A stretch of 64,000 bases of DNA from Drosophila persimilis (Eukaryota > Arthropoda > Insecta > Diptera > Drosophilidae). Both the position numbers and the translations under genes were made by a program. This document shows positions 21,581 to 31,653 of this stretch, piece by piece (positions within the stretch are counted from its first letter, which is position 1; the number at the start of each line of letters is the position of its first letter). The notes beneath the pieces were generated by a model. The model was given only the letters and a program-made list of their open reading frames with translations, was not told where the DNA came from and made no database searches. Location: the NCBI RefSeq assembly GCF_003286085.1, contig NW_020825327.1:1488001-1552000 (forward strand), written 5' to 3'.

Positions 21581-22200
21581 TTTCAGCCACTGCCTCCTGT
21601 GCAAGCTGCTCATACTGTTCCTCGTATTGGTCTGGGTCTTCCTGAGCGAGGTGATTAACCCTCTGCCTGCTCTGGTCATTTTTTCGACCCTGTCCCGGCC
21701 TTGGTGACTATCTGTCTGCTGATTGCCCTGATCGACACTGATTCCTGATTCAACACCGCCTTGAACGATGCTAAGAGCGAGTCAGCGGGGCCTCTAATCT
21801 TATTTCTGATTATGAGGACCGCTTGGTAGTGCTTTGAACTACTTTCGTACCCCTCGTACAGCATATAGGCAGCCTTTGCCGCTTGGCGCCATGAAACGTA
21901 CTGCTCCTGGGAACTCTGGAAGTGGTTTCACCGCATCCAGAGCATCCTCACAGACCACCGCTCTATCTAAAGTAATCAGCTCGGTAAAAGGCCTTGGCCT
22001 CGGGGGTCTTAATTATCGCTGCCTGCAGCTGGCTGGTTACTATCTGTAAACGTTGTTCAAAGTCACGCCGCCGCGGACACAATGGCTTAGAGTTGTGCAG
22101 CGTCCATTATTCCTGCTTGTTCCCCCGGGCCGTGTTCAAAATCTAGGCTAAGATCGTGTAGCAGTTCTAATAAATCGTTATTGTTATGATAAATACTCAT
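21581..22200 (-). pseudogene. gag: gypsy-type gag remnant, copy 4
   Basis: ATG at 22200, open segment at 21676-21864 with YEGYESSSKHYQ (others YEGYEGSSKHYQ). Confidence 0.7.
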
Positions 22201-22622
22201 GTGCGGGTTTTTTTATTTTTTTTTTACTGCTTCTTCACGTGCTCTGTCTTTGTCGTAGGTCAGTTTATCCCCCAGACTGGCGTCAAATTTGGATTCCCTT
22301 ATGAGAGATCTGAGATGGTGCCCGCCGACAACAATGTAATCATATGGCGGCTGTAAAAATAAAATTTCGAGAAAAATGACGCCCGACTGATTTTGGATGT
22401 AAACAATTTTTATTAGCTAGCTCAGTTCTGTCTGAAAGCCATTCGTTTTTTTTTTTTATTTTTTAATTGTAATTTTCCTTAACTGAATTCTCTAAATGAT
22501 TTTTGTATGGCTTGTATTTGGTGTTTCTCTGGTTGTATCTTTCTGTTTCTTTCGTATGTTTCTTCCTGTCTATCTATTTATTGGCAGCCTTCTTTATACT
22601 CGGGGCTAAGAGTTGTTTGGTG

Positions 22623-22903
22623 GAGCGGGCCTTGTATTTGCTTTCTTTAACTTTTTTGAGCGGGCGTTGTCTCCGCACTCCTTTGTTTCAGTATTTATAT
22701 TTTTCACCGCATGTTTTTTTGTTTTTACACGTTGACCGAACTGTTTATTTAAGTTTGTTGAGCGGGCGTTGTCTCCACACTCCATTATTTCAGATTTCAG
22801 ACTTTTCGTTCTCACTTCTTTTCTTTCCGGTTTTATTTGTTGACCGAATTGTTCTTTAACTTAATACTTTTCCGATTTTATAGCGGGCGTTGTCTCCGCA
22901 CAA
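22623..22903 (-). repeat. gypsy leader motif block, copy 4 (first motif truncated)
   Basis: About 31 bp are missing after GAGCGGGC (22623-22630), so the first motif is reduced to its first eight bases. Intact motifs follow at 22658-22681, 22760-22783 and 22882-22903. The deletion also removes one ECGDNARS unit from the small leader ORF. Confidence 0.75.
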
Positions 22904-22931
22904 TAATTATATCCCGTTGGCGGTTCACTCG

Positions 22932-22943
22932 CGTTGGGCGCCA
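22932..22943 (-). other. Primer-binding site, tRNA-Lys type, copy 4
   Basis: TGGCGCCCAACG on the minus strand. Confidence 0.8.
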
Positions 22944-23456
22944 GTAATAATACATTTTCAGGTTATTTGGAATAATATGGTGAACACTTTATTCGTAATT
23001 ATGAGTTATTATAAACCACAAGGCTAACACTAAGTATGTTGTGGCCACTCGGCGGATCAATAATAAACTAAACTTAGGGTACCCAAACTCCCGGTCTCGA
23101 GCCGTCACTTATCGTTCGCCGGGCCCGTCGCAGTTCAGCAGAAACGCTGACATTGCGCCTCGTGCCTGGTGTCCGATGCAGGCTGGCATCCGGCGGTCTC
23201 GGCGGCCGCGCTCCTACGGTCAGCGAATCTGCCTCCTCAGCGATCTTGCAGAAATCGCTCCACCCAGTGGCCAATTTGGATCAAATTTGTTAATTTATAT
23301 ATCTAGGTATGCAAGAATATGCTACGTTAAAAAAATGCGTACGTATATGTAAATAAATATGCGCCGTACGTATGTGTGTTATTTTATAGACAATATCATT
23401 AGTTAAGAAAGGTGCCGTGTTAGTTTATATATGTTATTATAGGTATTATAAGGTAT
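22944..23456 (-). mobile_element. gypsy-type 5' LTR, copy 4
   Basis: As in the other copies, with private changes such as TTAGGGTAC at about 23076 and CTCCACCC at about 23261. Confidence 0.65.
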
Positions 23457-23598
23457 TCTTTCTGAACTGTAAAATCGCGCCAAAGCTTGTGGTTTTGAAT
23501 CTCCTAGATCCTTTTCTTTTTTAAATGGAATTTTAACCATATACCTACCATTCTCATCTCTTCTTGTTGTTTCCAAGAAATGCTTCTCGTAAACATCT
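23457..23598 (-). pseudogene. pol: BEL-C pol fragment, copy 4, split by element A
   Basis: Same connector fragment, here cut by a BEL/Pao insertion. The remaining bases of the segment resume at 29354-29371. The five bases CATCT occur on both sides (23594-23598 and 29354-29358) and only once at the empty site in copies 1-3, which proves the insertion. Confidence 0.9.
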
Positions 23599-23896
23599 TG
23601 TTTGTACACGGAGCGTTTTCCGCATTAATGTTAATTCACGGATGGGGGTGTGTTAGTTTTTTTCTATAAATTAATCAAAGTCTATACAAGAAAGAGAAAA
23701 GTCGATCGATCCAGTTGAGTATTAGGGAATAACTATTTATTACAAATCTTAGTGCTTGAGTACTGGGCATAAGAGAGAGAATACAGTGGTGAATTTAGTA
23801 CAATTATGGTGAGAGTAAATACAAAAAGTGAGCGTAGGCTCTCTATTTTACGAGGGTCATTTGAATACTTGTTCCTTAAAGGAGTTTGACCGAACA
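23599..23896 (-). mobile_element. Element A 3' LTR
   Basis: 298 bp from TGTTTGTACACGG to TTTGACCGAACA. It differs from the other LTR only by a cluster of four substitutions and one T indel near 23660-23675. A purine tract (minus strand, ACGGGGCCGGGA) follows at 23897-23908. Confidence 0.92.
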
Positions 23897-23922
23897 TCCC
23901 GGCCCCGTTGAAAGGACTGCTT

Positions 23923-24507
23923 TCAAACCACCGGAAGAATTTCCAACTTGTGTATTGGCCTGCAACATGTTCCATTTGCAGTGCGGAGGTGCACCACCCG
24001 TACAAGTCCATCCTTCCCAAGCACAGTAGACTGCACTCGGCCTAGTTTCCAGCGTAGCGGTGGCAGGTTGTCCTCATGGATGATGACCAACGTGCCCTCG
24101 GTGAGGTTCGTTGAGGGTGCTGTCCACTTCGTGAGCGATCGCAATTCGTTGACATAGTCAGCAGACCATTGCTTCCAAAACCGTTGCTTGACGGCCGTAA
24201 TCGCATCGTAGCGGTCCATACTTGACAGCTTGATATTCTCAAGGGACCTTTCAGGTAGTGATCGCAATGATTCGCCAACCAAGAGATGACCAGCCGTGAG
24301 AGTGCTATAGTCATTAGGGTCTGACGAAAGCGGCGATAGCGGGCGCGAGTTGAGGATCGATTCTATCTCGACGACGACAGTGCTCAACTCTTCAAAGGTG
24401 AACCTGGTGTTGGCCAGCGTACGATTTAACAGCCCCTTTGCACTCTTGACTGCCGCTTCCCAAAGGCCTCGGAAATGAGGTGCCCTGGGGGGAATAAAAT
24501 GGAAATT
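23923..24507 (-). pseudogene. pol: Element A integrase, C-terminal part
   Basis: Minus strand: FHFIPPRAPHFRGLWEAAVK with the catalytic Glu, then FTFEELSTVVVEIESILNSR, PLSSDPNDY, a QRFWKQWS motif, HEDNLPPLRWKLGR and a VRVVHLRTANG C-terminal domain ending at ILPVV. This is the post-Asp half of a BEL/Pao integrase. The N-terminal half is at 26098-26661, beyond the CR1-like insertion. It would strand-transfer cDNA into the host genome if intact. Confidence 0.88.
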
Positions 24508-24561
24508 AATAAACTAAAAATAACTAAACTAACTAAACTAAACTAATAAATAACTCCGCAC

Positions 24562-25788
24562 TTGCAACATCTCTGCAAGTCACTTATATCTCCAAATCAG
24601 CATGGATTTATAAGGCGGCGATCAACCACCACGAACTTGTTAGAGTTTACCTCTTTCATTATTAAAGGCTTTCAATGTAACTTACAGACGGATGTTATTT
24701 ACACCGACTTTAGTAAAGCATTCGACTCTGTAAACCATTCCCTTTTAGCGCATAATCTTGACCTTTTAGGGTTTCCGCCCAACCTCCTGAGATGGATTTC
24801 TAGCTATCTTTGTTCTAGGTCTCAAAGAGTCCTCTTCAAAAACTCCCTCTCTTTTCCAGTAAAGGTTTCTTCGGGAGTACCACAAGGCAGCCATCTAGGC
24901 CCCTTACACTTCACACTCTTTACTTACGCTCTTTACTTACACTCTCGAGTACTTATGTATGCGGATGATGTTAAACTCTGTGTCCAGTACAAGGACATTT
25001 CATTTCATTCTCGCTTGCAATCCGATCTCAATAACTTTCAGTCATGGTGTTGTGCAAACTTGTTACACATTAATGCCTCGAAATGCAAAGTTATGACATT
25101 TCATCGTTCTAGCCCTTTGTTGGCTCCCTACACCCTATTTGGTGGTTCTCTTGAGAGAATTACCCTGGTGGATGATCTGGGTGTTATGTTAGACCCCAAG
25201 TTAAAGTTTTCCGAACACATTTCTACCATGGTAAATAAGGCCATGGGCGTGCTTGGGTTTTTAAAGAGGTGGTCAAAGGAATTTGACGATCCCTATAAAA
25301 CAAAGACTCTCTATACCTCGCTTGTTCGTCCGATCTTAGAATACGGCTCCTGTGTATGGTGCCCTCAGTACAAAGTACACCAGGACCGTATAGAATCAGT
25401 ACACAAAAACTTTTTACTCTTTGCTCTGCGGGGCCTTAACTGGGATGCGGGTGTAAGACTCCCATCTTACTCTAGTAGACTACTATTAGTAAACCTCCCA
25501 TCCTTAGTTAACCGTAGAAAAATGCTTGGTGTGATATTTATGCACAACTTGATCAGGGGTGACATAGACAGCCCTGATCTGTTGAGCCGCATAAACTTCA
25601 CGATTCCTATTAGACTGACTAGAAATTTTATACCGTTGTTCCTTCCACTTTGTAGATCGAATTATTCCTTGCATGAACCGTTTAGAGTCTTATGCTCGGA
25701 TTATAATTCCCTCTACCATATTATATCCACCACTAATTCTCTTCCGCTTATTAAATTATTAATCCTTACACACCTTTCTATTAATTAG
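24562..25788 (+). CDS. ORF2 RT and C-terminal domain, CR1-like copy b
   Basis: 408-codon open frame, the longest intact RT of this family in the window. It has the RT motifs HGFIRRRST, VIYTDFSKAFDSVNHSLL, SSGVPQGSHLGPL and YADDVKLC, then LVDDLGVMLDPKLKFSEH and the thumb segment LVRPILEYGSCVWCPQYK. The natural stop is at 25788. Between LGPL and YADD the sequence has been altered by a short local repeat (TTTACTTACGCTC). The endonuclease and ORF1 are missing, so this is a dead 5' truncation. Confidence 0.85.
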   Translation: MQHLCKSLISPNQHGFIRRRSTTTNLLEFTSFIIKGFQCNLQTDVIYTDFSKAFDSVNHSLLAHNLDLLGFPPNLLRWISSYLCSRSQRVLFKNSLSFPVKVSSGVPQGSHLGPLHFTLFTYALYLHSRVLMYADDVKLCVQYKDISFHSRLQSDLNNFQSWCCANLLHINASKCKVMTFHRSSPLLAPYTLFGGSLERITLVDDLGVMLDPKLKFSEHISTMVNKAMGVLGFLKRWSKEFDDPYKTKTLYTSLVRPILEYGSCVWCPQYKVHQDRIESVHKNFLLFALRGLNWDAGVRLPSYSSRLLLVNLPSLVNRRKMLGVIFMHNLIRGDIDSPDLLSRINFTIPIRLTRNFIPLFLPLCRSNYSLHEPFRVLCSDYNSLYHIISTTNSLPLIKLLILTHLSIN

Positions 25789-26091
25789 TAACTGTAGTGG
25801 TATTTGTATATTGATTGCATGCTTAGTTTCGTAGTAAGTTTAGTACTAATTTTCCTCGAATGTTAGTCTAATAGCTATCTTTCTTGCATGTTCGCGTTTG
25901 GTTCGGCTACGCACCGCGCGTCATGCGGCAGCGCCCCTCGGTCGGTTGGGCGGGAGGAGGGCTGCGTTTTGCCTGGGATCCGCGCGTAACAGCCTTCTGC
26001 TGGTGTCACACGGCCCACTTGACGGTGCAGTAACTGCATCGCCTCTTGAAAGATGCAGTCATTGCATGTCAACGTCCAATTACAAAAAAAA
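25789..26091 (+). other. 3' UTR and A tail of CR1-like copy b
   Basis: Contains a GC-rich segment and two near-perfect palindromes, TGCAGTAACTGCA (about 26024-26036) and TGCAGTCATTGCA (about 26054-26066), separated by a CGCCTCTTGAAAGA spacer. The same pair is kept in copies c, d and x, which suggests a structured 3' end recognised by the element's RT. Confidence 0.65.
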
Positions 26092-26097
26092 AATAAA

Positions 26098-26661
26098 GTC
26101 AGATGCGCAAAATTTATAGATTTCATCTTGGGTCTGCTTTAAAAACATAAAGTTTTTTAGTTCCTGCAGTTGATTCGACGCCCCTACAAAGTTAGTGGCA
26201 TTATCGCAGAAGATGTCTGTCGGCAGCTTGCGACGACCTCCCATCCGTTTCAATGCGTTTAAGAACGGCTTTATTGACAAATCAGAGACTACTTCGATGT
26301 GAACGGCCTTGGTGAGAAGGCAAACGAACACGGCTATGTATGCATTTGTAGGTCCCTTTCCTCGAATGCGTAGATATGTGTTGATGGGTCCACAAAAGTC
26401 AACTCCACAGCGTTCAAAGGGTCGAGCCGGAGCGAGTCGCGTAGGCGGTAATGAGCCCATGAGTTGTTGTAGCAGCTTCGGTCTGTAGCGAACGCAGTGT
26501 ACACAGGAGCGAACAATTCTACGTGCCAAGTCTCTGGCGTTAACGATCCAATACTCCAAACGAATGAGAGCGACTAGGGCTTTAGGTCCAGCGTGATAGT
26601 TCCGAAGATGCAAATGGCGAATATAGTTCCATACAAATTTGGACTGACTAGGCAGCAGCAA
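26098..26661 (-). pseudogene. pol: Element A integrase, N-terminal part
   Basis: Zinc-binding HHCC region (HLRNYHAGPKAL, then SCVHCVRYRPK), GSLPPTRL, the first catalytic Asp in FERCGVDFCGP, AYIAVFVCLLTKAVHIEVVS and the second Asp in IFCDNATNFVGAS. The frame is open up to the CR1-like insertion after CASDF. Unlike the roo-type copy in this window, both Asp residues are present. Confidence 0.87.
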
Positions 26662-26688
26662 CGGATGTTTTTGACCGTCTTGTAGGTC

Positions 26689-27780
26689 TCAGTATTCCAA
26701 ACGTCCACCAACCTTGATAAGTTCGAATCCGTTCATGACTTCTAAAAAGGGAGTAAGAAACTTTAAGCTGCTTTTTAATGGTTTTTGCTTCTGAAGTAAA
26801 CAGATGTCCTCTACAAAATGAGTTTGTTGAATGTTCCAGATAAGGCAATGTGAAGCAAAACGAAGTTCCTCTGGCGTCGGTGAGGTTGTGGTAAACGTCG
26901 ATTGCTTCCGACATCTCCTTATGAACCTAATCATCCAAGCAATGAGACGCAGACTGTGAGTGTACGAGCTGATATTATCGACGATGTTGAGGATATTATT
27001 TGTCTCGTGTACGGCAGCAAACAAACTTTTCCGATTCTCCGAGTTAACCACGTCCATGTCAATATCAAGTTTTCCACCAGTGGCGGGCCAGTTTAGTGAA
27101 TCTTCGACTAGAAACGTAGGACCCGAAAACCATGGAGACTTAATCAACTCGCTCACGTTACAGCCTCGCGACAGAATATCAGCAGGGTTTTGATGTGTTG
27201 GCACATAGCGCCATTTTCCATCAGACGTTAAATCCTGAATATCGGACACTCGATTTCCAACAAAGGTCGATAAGGTGACTGAGTGTTGTTGCAGCCAATG
27301 CAATACGAGCTGTGAGTCGCTCCAAAAATAAGATGTGATAGTGTGTTTACTGAATATGGCCTTGACTTTGTTATACAACTGAGAAAGTAGATGTGCGCCG
27401 CATAGTTCAAGCTTCGGAAGAGACTGTTTCTTCACTGGCGCTACTCTTGACTTAGAAGTGAACAATTTCACTGTGACCTGTCCAAGCGCATTCTCCGTGC
27501 GCACATAAACACAGCAGCCGTATGCCCGAATCGATGCGTCGCAAAATCCATGTATTTGAATGCTCCTAGTATCAGGCTGCAAACAAAAACGAGGTACCGC
27601 TAGTGACGACAGTGAATTCAGCGATTCCAAACACTTGCTCCATGCGTGGCTTAAATTCTGGGGGACAGACTCGTCCCAGTCGAGTTTCAGGAGCCACAAC
27701 TCCTGAAGAATGATCTTAGAGACAATGACTAACGGTGATAGCAGACCGATTGGATCGAATAGCGACGACGCAGTAGACAA
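26689..27780 (-). pseudogene. pol: Element A RT connection and RNase H
   Basis: 363 codons. FDPIGLLSPLVIVSKIILQ is the conserved BEL/Pao block after RT. IHGFCDASIRAYGCCVYVR and SKSRVAPVKKQSLPKLELCG carry RNase H active-site positions (Asp of FCDAS, Glu of LELC), FWSDSQLVLHWL the third Asp, and NPADILSRG the last. The C-terminus overlaps the integrase frame out of register near 26650-26690. Confidence 0.85.
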
Positions 27781-27900
27781 AATTGTTCGTTTTGTGGTAG
27801 TGGGATAGACTTCCTTTGGATTAAATGTGAAACTAAATGCATCACTTCGTTGATGCCAAGTTACGCCGAGTGTGCTGCTGACTGAGTTTTCTGAAATGTT

Positions 27901-28323
27901 TTATTCCTTGGTAGATTCGTCTTCCATCACGCCTGGATGATTTGAATGCCACTTGCATAATGGAAACTGACCACGAGCGAGAGTTGATGTGATTTCAGTT
28001 TTTAGTTTGAAGAGTGTATCTATATCATCAGCCCCACACAAAAGGTCATCAACATAAAATGCAGTTTTAACAGCAGCAGTTTTAATGCAAACTACGAGTT
28101 TCGAGAAATGGGGCAGACGCAGTCCCATATGTCACTGTATTGAGTTGGTAGGTTTGAAGATCCGTATTTGGAGATGCTCGCCACAAAATGTACTGGAATT
28201 TTCTATCCTTCTCACTCACAAGTACCTGCCTGTACATTTTTGTGACGTCTGCAGTGATGCCGAACCTATGCATGCGGAACCGCAGCAATTGCAAGTACAA
28301 CTCATCCTGAATGGTAGGGCCGA
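27901..28323 (-). pseudogene. pol: Element A RT palm and fingers, frameshifted
   Basis: Two frames. 28082-28300 has TADVTKMYRQVLVSEKDR and the LNTVTYGTASAPF motif. 27901-28128 has AFYVDDLLCGADD with the catalytic YVDD. A frameshift near 28110 separates them, and another near 28340 separates the upstream fingers. Confidence 0.83.
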
Positions 28324-29040
28324 CTAAAAGTAGATCGTTAAGTGACCTTTGAGATGACCTTTGTCAAAGACAACTCTGAGCTTCGTCGAGGTACTGCTTG
28401 GTTTCAGAACGAAATGGTGGGGTATATAATAATGCGGTTCTTCCAAGTTAGGATTCAGTACGAGGGACATATGGCCGAGACTTTCATATTCCTGCATGAA
28501 CGAGATATACTGCGAGCGAATTTCCGGTAGAAGAGCGAGACGTCTCTCAATGGCAAAAAATCGAGTTCGAGCTGTATCGAAGGAACTTCCAAGACAACTT
28601 GGATCTTCTTGAAATGGCAAGCGAACGACAATCCGCCCACTGGCATCCTGATGTGTTGTTTCCCTGAAATGGTCCTCACAGCGACGATGATTTGGGAGCA
28701 TTCTAGCGCTTGGATCGACAAATGAGTCCACTTTCCATAATTGCTGCAAATTCTTGTCGATCGACTCTTCTACAGTCGCCAAGCACAATGGTGGCTGTCT
28801 GTTATATTGCCGCTGGTACCTCCCAGCAACAACCCAACCAAAAAGAGTCTTCTGCAAAGTGGGAAGATTTGGACCAATGCGAATCTGGCCAACAGCTAGA
28901 GCTCCATAGAAGGCTTCGGTCCCCAGTAACAAATCAATACGTTTAGTCCTATAGAACGATTCGTCAGCCAATGGAGTGTTAGCTGGTAGGTTCCAATTCG
29001 ATATGTCGATTTCACTATCTGGCTGGTAGGCAATCTGGGG
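28324..29040 (-). pseudogene. pol: Element A protease-RT connector and RT start
   Basis: Open from next to the primer site: LADESFYRTKRIDLLLGTEA, TLFGWVVAGRY, a CEDHFRETTHQDASGRI-VRLPF segment, FFAIERRL, ESLGHM and PHYYIPHHFVLKPSS-TKLRVVFD. The protease Asp motif that should precede it is gone, because the deletion joins the primer site to the connector. Confidence 0.85.
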
Positions 29041-29053
29041 GCGTTGGGCGCCA
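29041..29053 (-). other. Element A primer-binding site, tRNA-Lys type
   Basis: TGGCGCCCAACGC on the minus strand, three bases inside the 5' LTR. Pol sequence begins within a few bases of it. Confidence 0.8.
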
Positions 29054-29056
29054 AAA

Positions 29057-29353
29057 TGTTTGTACACGGAGCGTTTTCCGCATTAATGTTAATTCACGGA
29101 TGGGGGTGTGTTAGTTTTTTCTGCAAACGAATCAAAGTCTATACAAGAAAGAGAAAAGTCGATCGATCCAGTTGAGTATTAGGGAATAACTATTTATTAC
29201 AAATCTTAGTGCTTGAGTACTGGGCATAAGAGAGAGAATACAGTGGTGAATTTAGTACAATTATGGTGAGAGTAAATACAAAAAGTGAGCGTAGGCTCTC
29301 TATTTTACGAGGGTCATTTGAATACTTGTTCCTTAAAGGAGTTTGACCGAACA
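29057..29353 (-). mobile_element. Element A 5' LTR
   Basis: 297 bp partner of the LTR at 23599-23896, near identical. Confidence 0.92.
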
Positions 29354-29371
29354 CATCTTCTTCTACGTCAT

Positions 29372-29809
29372 TGTTAGTGTGTGTGTGTGTGTAGGAAGCT
29401 GGGTTGCATACGGTACATAAACCGTCTACAGTTTGGTCGTCGCAACTAGAACTTGAACCAGTTGGACTGCGGAGTGGGTATCTTACGGTGCGCAAGGGAG
29501 GGTCTGAAGACACAGCGACAGCCTCTGATGATTGCGATGAGATGACAGGCAGTTATGGTACTGTTTCTGATACTGACTTTATTGATAAAAATGATTCTTA
29601 TTTATAGGTAATCAAAAGGTACAAAAGTGCTGAGTCTGTAAAATATATGTTTTGTGTATTATGGATAATTTTAGTGTCTGGTGGGCAATTGCGACATTTT
29701 GTCAGCATTGTCAGCAGAACTCACTGCAGTGGCTAGTGTGTTGTCGTGAGGTATTATATTGCATGTTACGTAGAACACTGTGTCATGGTGCCAATGTGTT
29801 ATGCCGATG
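29372..29809 (-). mobile_element. roo-type 3' LTR of element B / array copy 4 (truncated)
   Basis: Begins TGTTAGTG and matches the 5' LTR, but lacks about 45 bp near 29700. It is cut at about 29809, where it joins env sequence directly. The purine tract and the last bases of env are lost in the same deletion. Confidence 0.88.
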
Positions 29810-29817
29810 GTTGGTGG

Positions 29818-31620
29818 TTATGTTCGTTTCCATAGTTGATACTTCTTCCGGAAGATGAAGGCAATGATCAATAGAATTGATATTGCTAGGGCTGCATAAG
29901 CAGCGAGTTGATGGTGCTGCACGGTGGTGAGATGGTGTGGCAGCTCGTGATGATTGATGGCTAATAGTTGCTGGCGTAGATCATCAAGTTCTTGAAGAAA
30001 GTCTGATGTCTGGTTCTTCAGTTGCCACATTGGTGGCGAGGGTGATGTCTCCGGTGGGCTCACTTCACCAAACCGAGTGTAAGTGGATTTTACTTCGCTG
30101 ATTGTGGTGCTGAAGGTACTGATGCTTACTTTAGTATTGCGAGCAGTGCAACCAGGGGACATGGAGAGTAGACCAGTTCCTTCCAGTGTTATGGTTGACG
30201 GAACTCCGTTGCATACTGCTTGAAGTTTAATTGTAGAATGCGTTGCGAAGATCCATTTATTTGGATGCTGAGTTTTTAGTCACACCGTATCAGCCTTTGT
30301 GTGTGTTACCTGACACAGTGTTTCTGTTTTATTGTTAAACAGTTGAAACTCACAGCGATTGTCCACATTGAAGATCGTCTGATGGTCAAAGCAGATGAAC
30401 TCCTCGTTGTGTACTTTAAGACAACGTCGGAATTCCTCTTGGGTAGTGCCCATGAACTGGTCTCGGTGGATGTTAACCGTTACTATGGTGGTTCTGAGGT
30501 CAAATAGACTCCAGCTTGTTGAATCCCAAAACGGAATTGGGATGATGCTGAAGACTTCGAGCTGAGCTGTTGAGACCAGCGGTAGCGTCAGCTTGAAGAT
30601 GACGTGTTTTGCAGTCGGGGTTCCTTCGGCTCGCATGATTCTGTATAGTTGAATCACCTCCTTCGTTGTGACCGGCAGCATTTGATCTTGTGGCAAATGA
30701 TCCCGTATCTGGTCTAGTTGGTCTATTAGTTGCTCGGGAGACACCAGCGTGGGGCTTATTCTCCGATGATGAATACCGATTAGGACATCAGATATGTCGG
30801 ACTGCATTCGTTGGAGAGTTGTTGTGAGCAGCATTAATTGTGCTATTAGTCCTAAGTACGCTTAAGTCAGATGATCGCTGTGATATGACCCTCTTTCTCG
30901 GTTGATAGTAGCCATATTCTGTTCCAAAATTTTTAGGCGATTATCAGTTGTTACTTTGTCTTTTCTGACTACGTTTATTGTCTCGTCGACAATTGATGTT
31001 TGGTTTTGGAGCTGATGTAGTAGAAAGTCTTCATTGGTTTTCACTTTCTCAATTACTTGAGTCATCTCTTCTGCGTATTTTGCGTCGAGAACACCAAAAA
31101 GACTGCTTGCTACATTTCCTATGATGTCCAGCGGCGATCTGCGTTTTCGAGAGTTTTTCATTAAAACGCTTCCTGCTTGTAGCTCGTTAAACACATGTTG
31201 AAAGTGTTGAACTATGGAGTTCCATGCCGGAACATTTTTTAGTTCAGGACACATGTATCGTAACTCTGAAATTCCGGCAGACATTAGTTGCATATCCTTC
31301 CAATATGGGTCCAAGTCATAGTATACGATCATGGTCCACTCAGACGTTGCTATTCTTGATGTTCCAAGTTTCTCATAGAATATTCCAGGCTTGTTTGCGA
31401 ATTGTGTCACATTTATTGACTGTGACAATGCTAATGGAAGCATGAGCAACAGCACCGCTAATGTTGATGTTAATGTAGGTGACAATTTTGTTGTTCGCTG
31501 TGTGGGTGGCTCATCAATCTCCGTGGTGTCACTGATCACGTTGTGGGAACGTTTGATTGCCACATCTTCTGGAAAGAGCGGCGCTAGACGAGTGATCGGG
31601 CGCTTGTATACGCCAGATGC
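29818..31620 (-). pseudogene. env: roo-type envelope-like gene of element B / copy 4
   Basis: Best preserved of the four env copies. The frame is open from the integrase end through the signal-like leader, ectodomain, RKRR cleavage site and fusion-peptide-like segment down to 30862, because the stop seen near 6996 in copy 1 is absent. Two stops (about 30862 and 30280) are shared with copies 1-3. The C-terminal frame (29818-30162) holds the membrane anchor and is cut short by the deletion that removes the LTR end. Such env genes in BEL/Pao elements are thought to have been acquired from a virus with an F-type fusion protein. Confidence 0.82.
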
Positions 31621-31653
31621 TGTCTTAACGTCAACCACTCGTACGTGGTTGTC

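Larger units (their letters stand above)
24514..26091 (+). mobile_element. CR1-like non-LTR element, family 1, copy b, inside element A integrase
   Basis: 5'-truncated insertion on the plus strand, flanked by AATAAA at 24508-24513 and 26092-26097 (target duplication). It ends with an A-run tail after TCAACGTCCAATTAC. Between the left target copy and the family sequence (which starts at about 24552) are 38 bases of irregular ACTAA/CTAAA repeats not found in the other copies. The integrase codons on either side join in frame when the insertion and one target copy are ignored. Confidence 0.85.
23599..29353 (-). mobile_element. BEL/Pao element A, gag-less, inserted in array copy 4
   Basis: 5755 bp element with two near-identical ~298 bp LTRs and a 5-bp target duplication CATCT. 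On the minus strand: 5' LTR, tRNA-Lys type primer site, then directly pol from the middle of the protease-RT connector through RT, RNase H and integrase, a purine tract and the 3' LTR. There is no gag and no protease active site. Integrase is split by a CR1-like insertion. It must have been mobilised in trans or lost gag after insertion. Confidence 0.88.

Noticed and set aside
25875..26126. Small GC-rich ORF present at 25875, 46257 and 55502
   Set aside because: Falls in the 3' UTR of CR1-like family 1, downstream of the natural ORF2 stop in copy b. No protein similarity seen.
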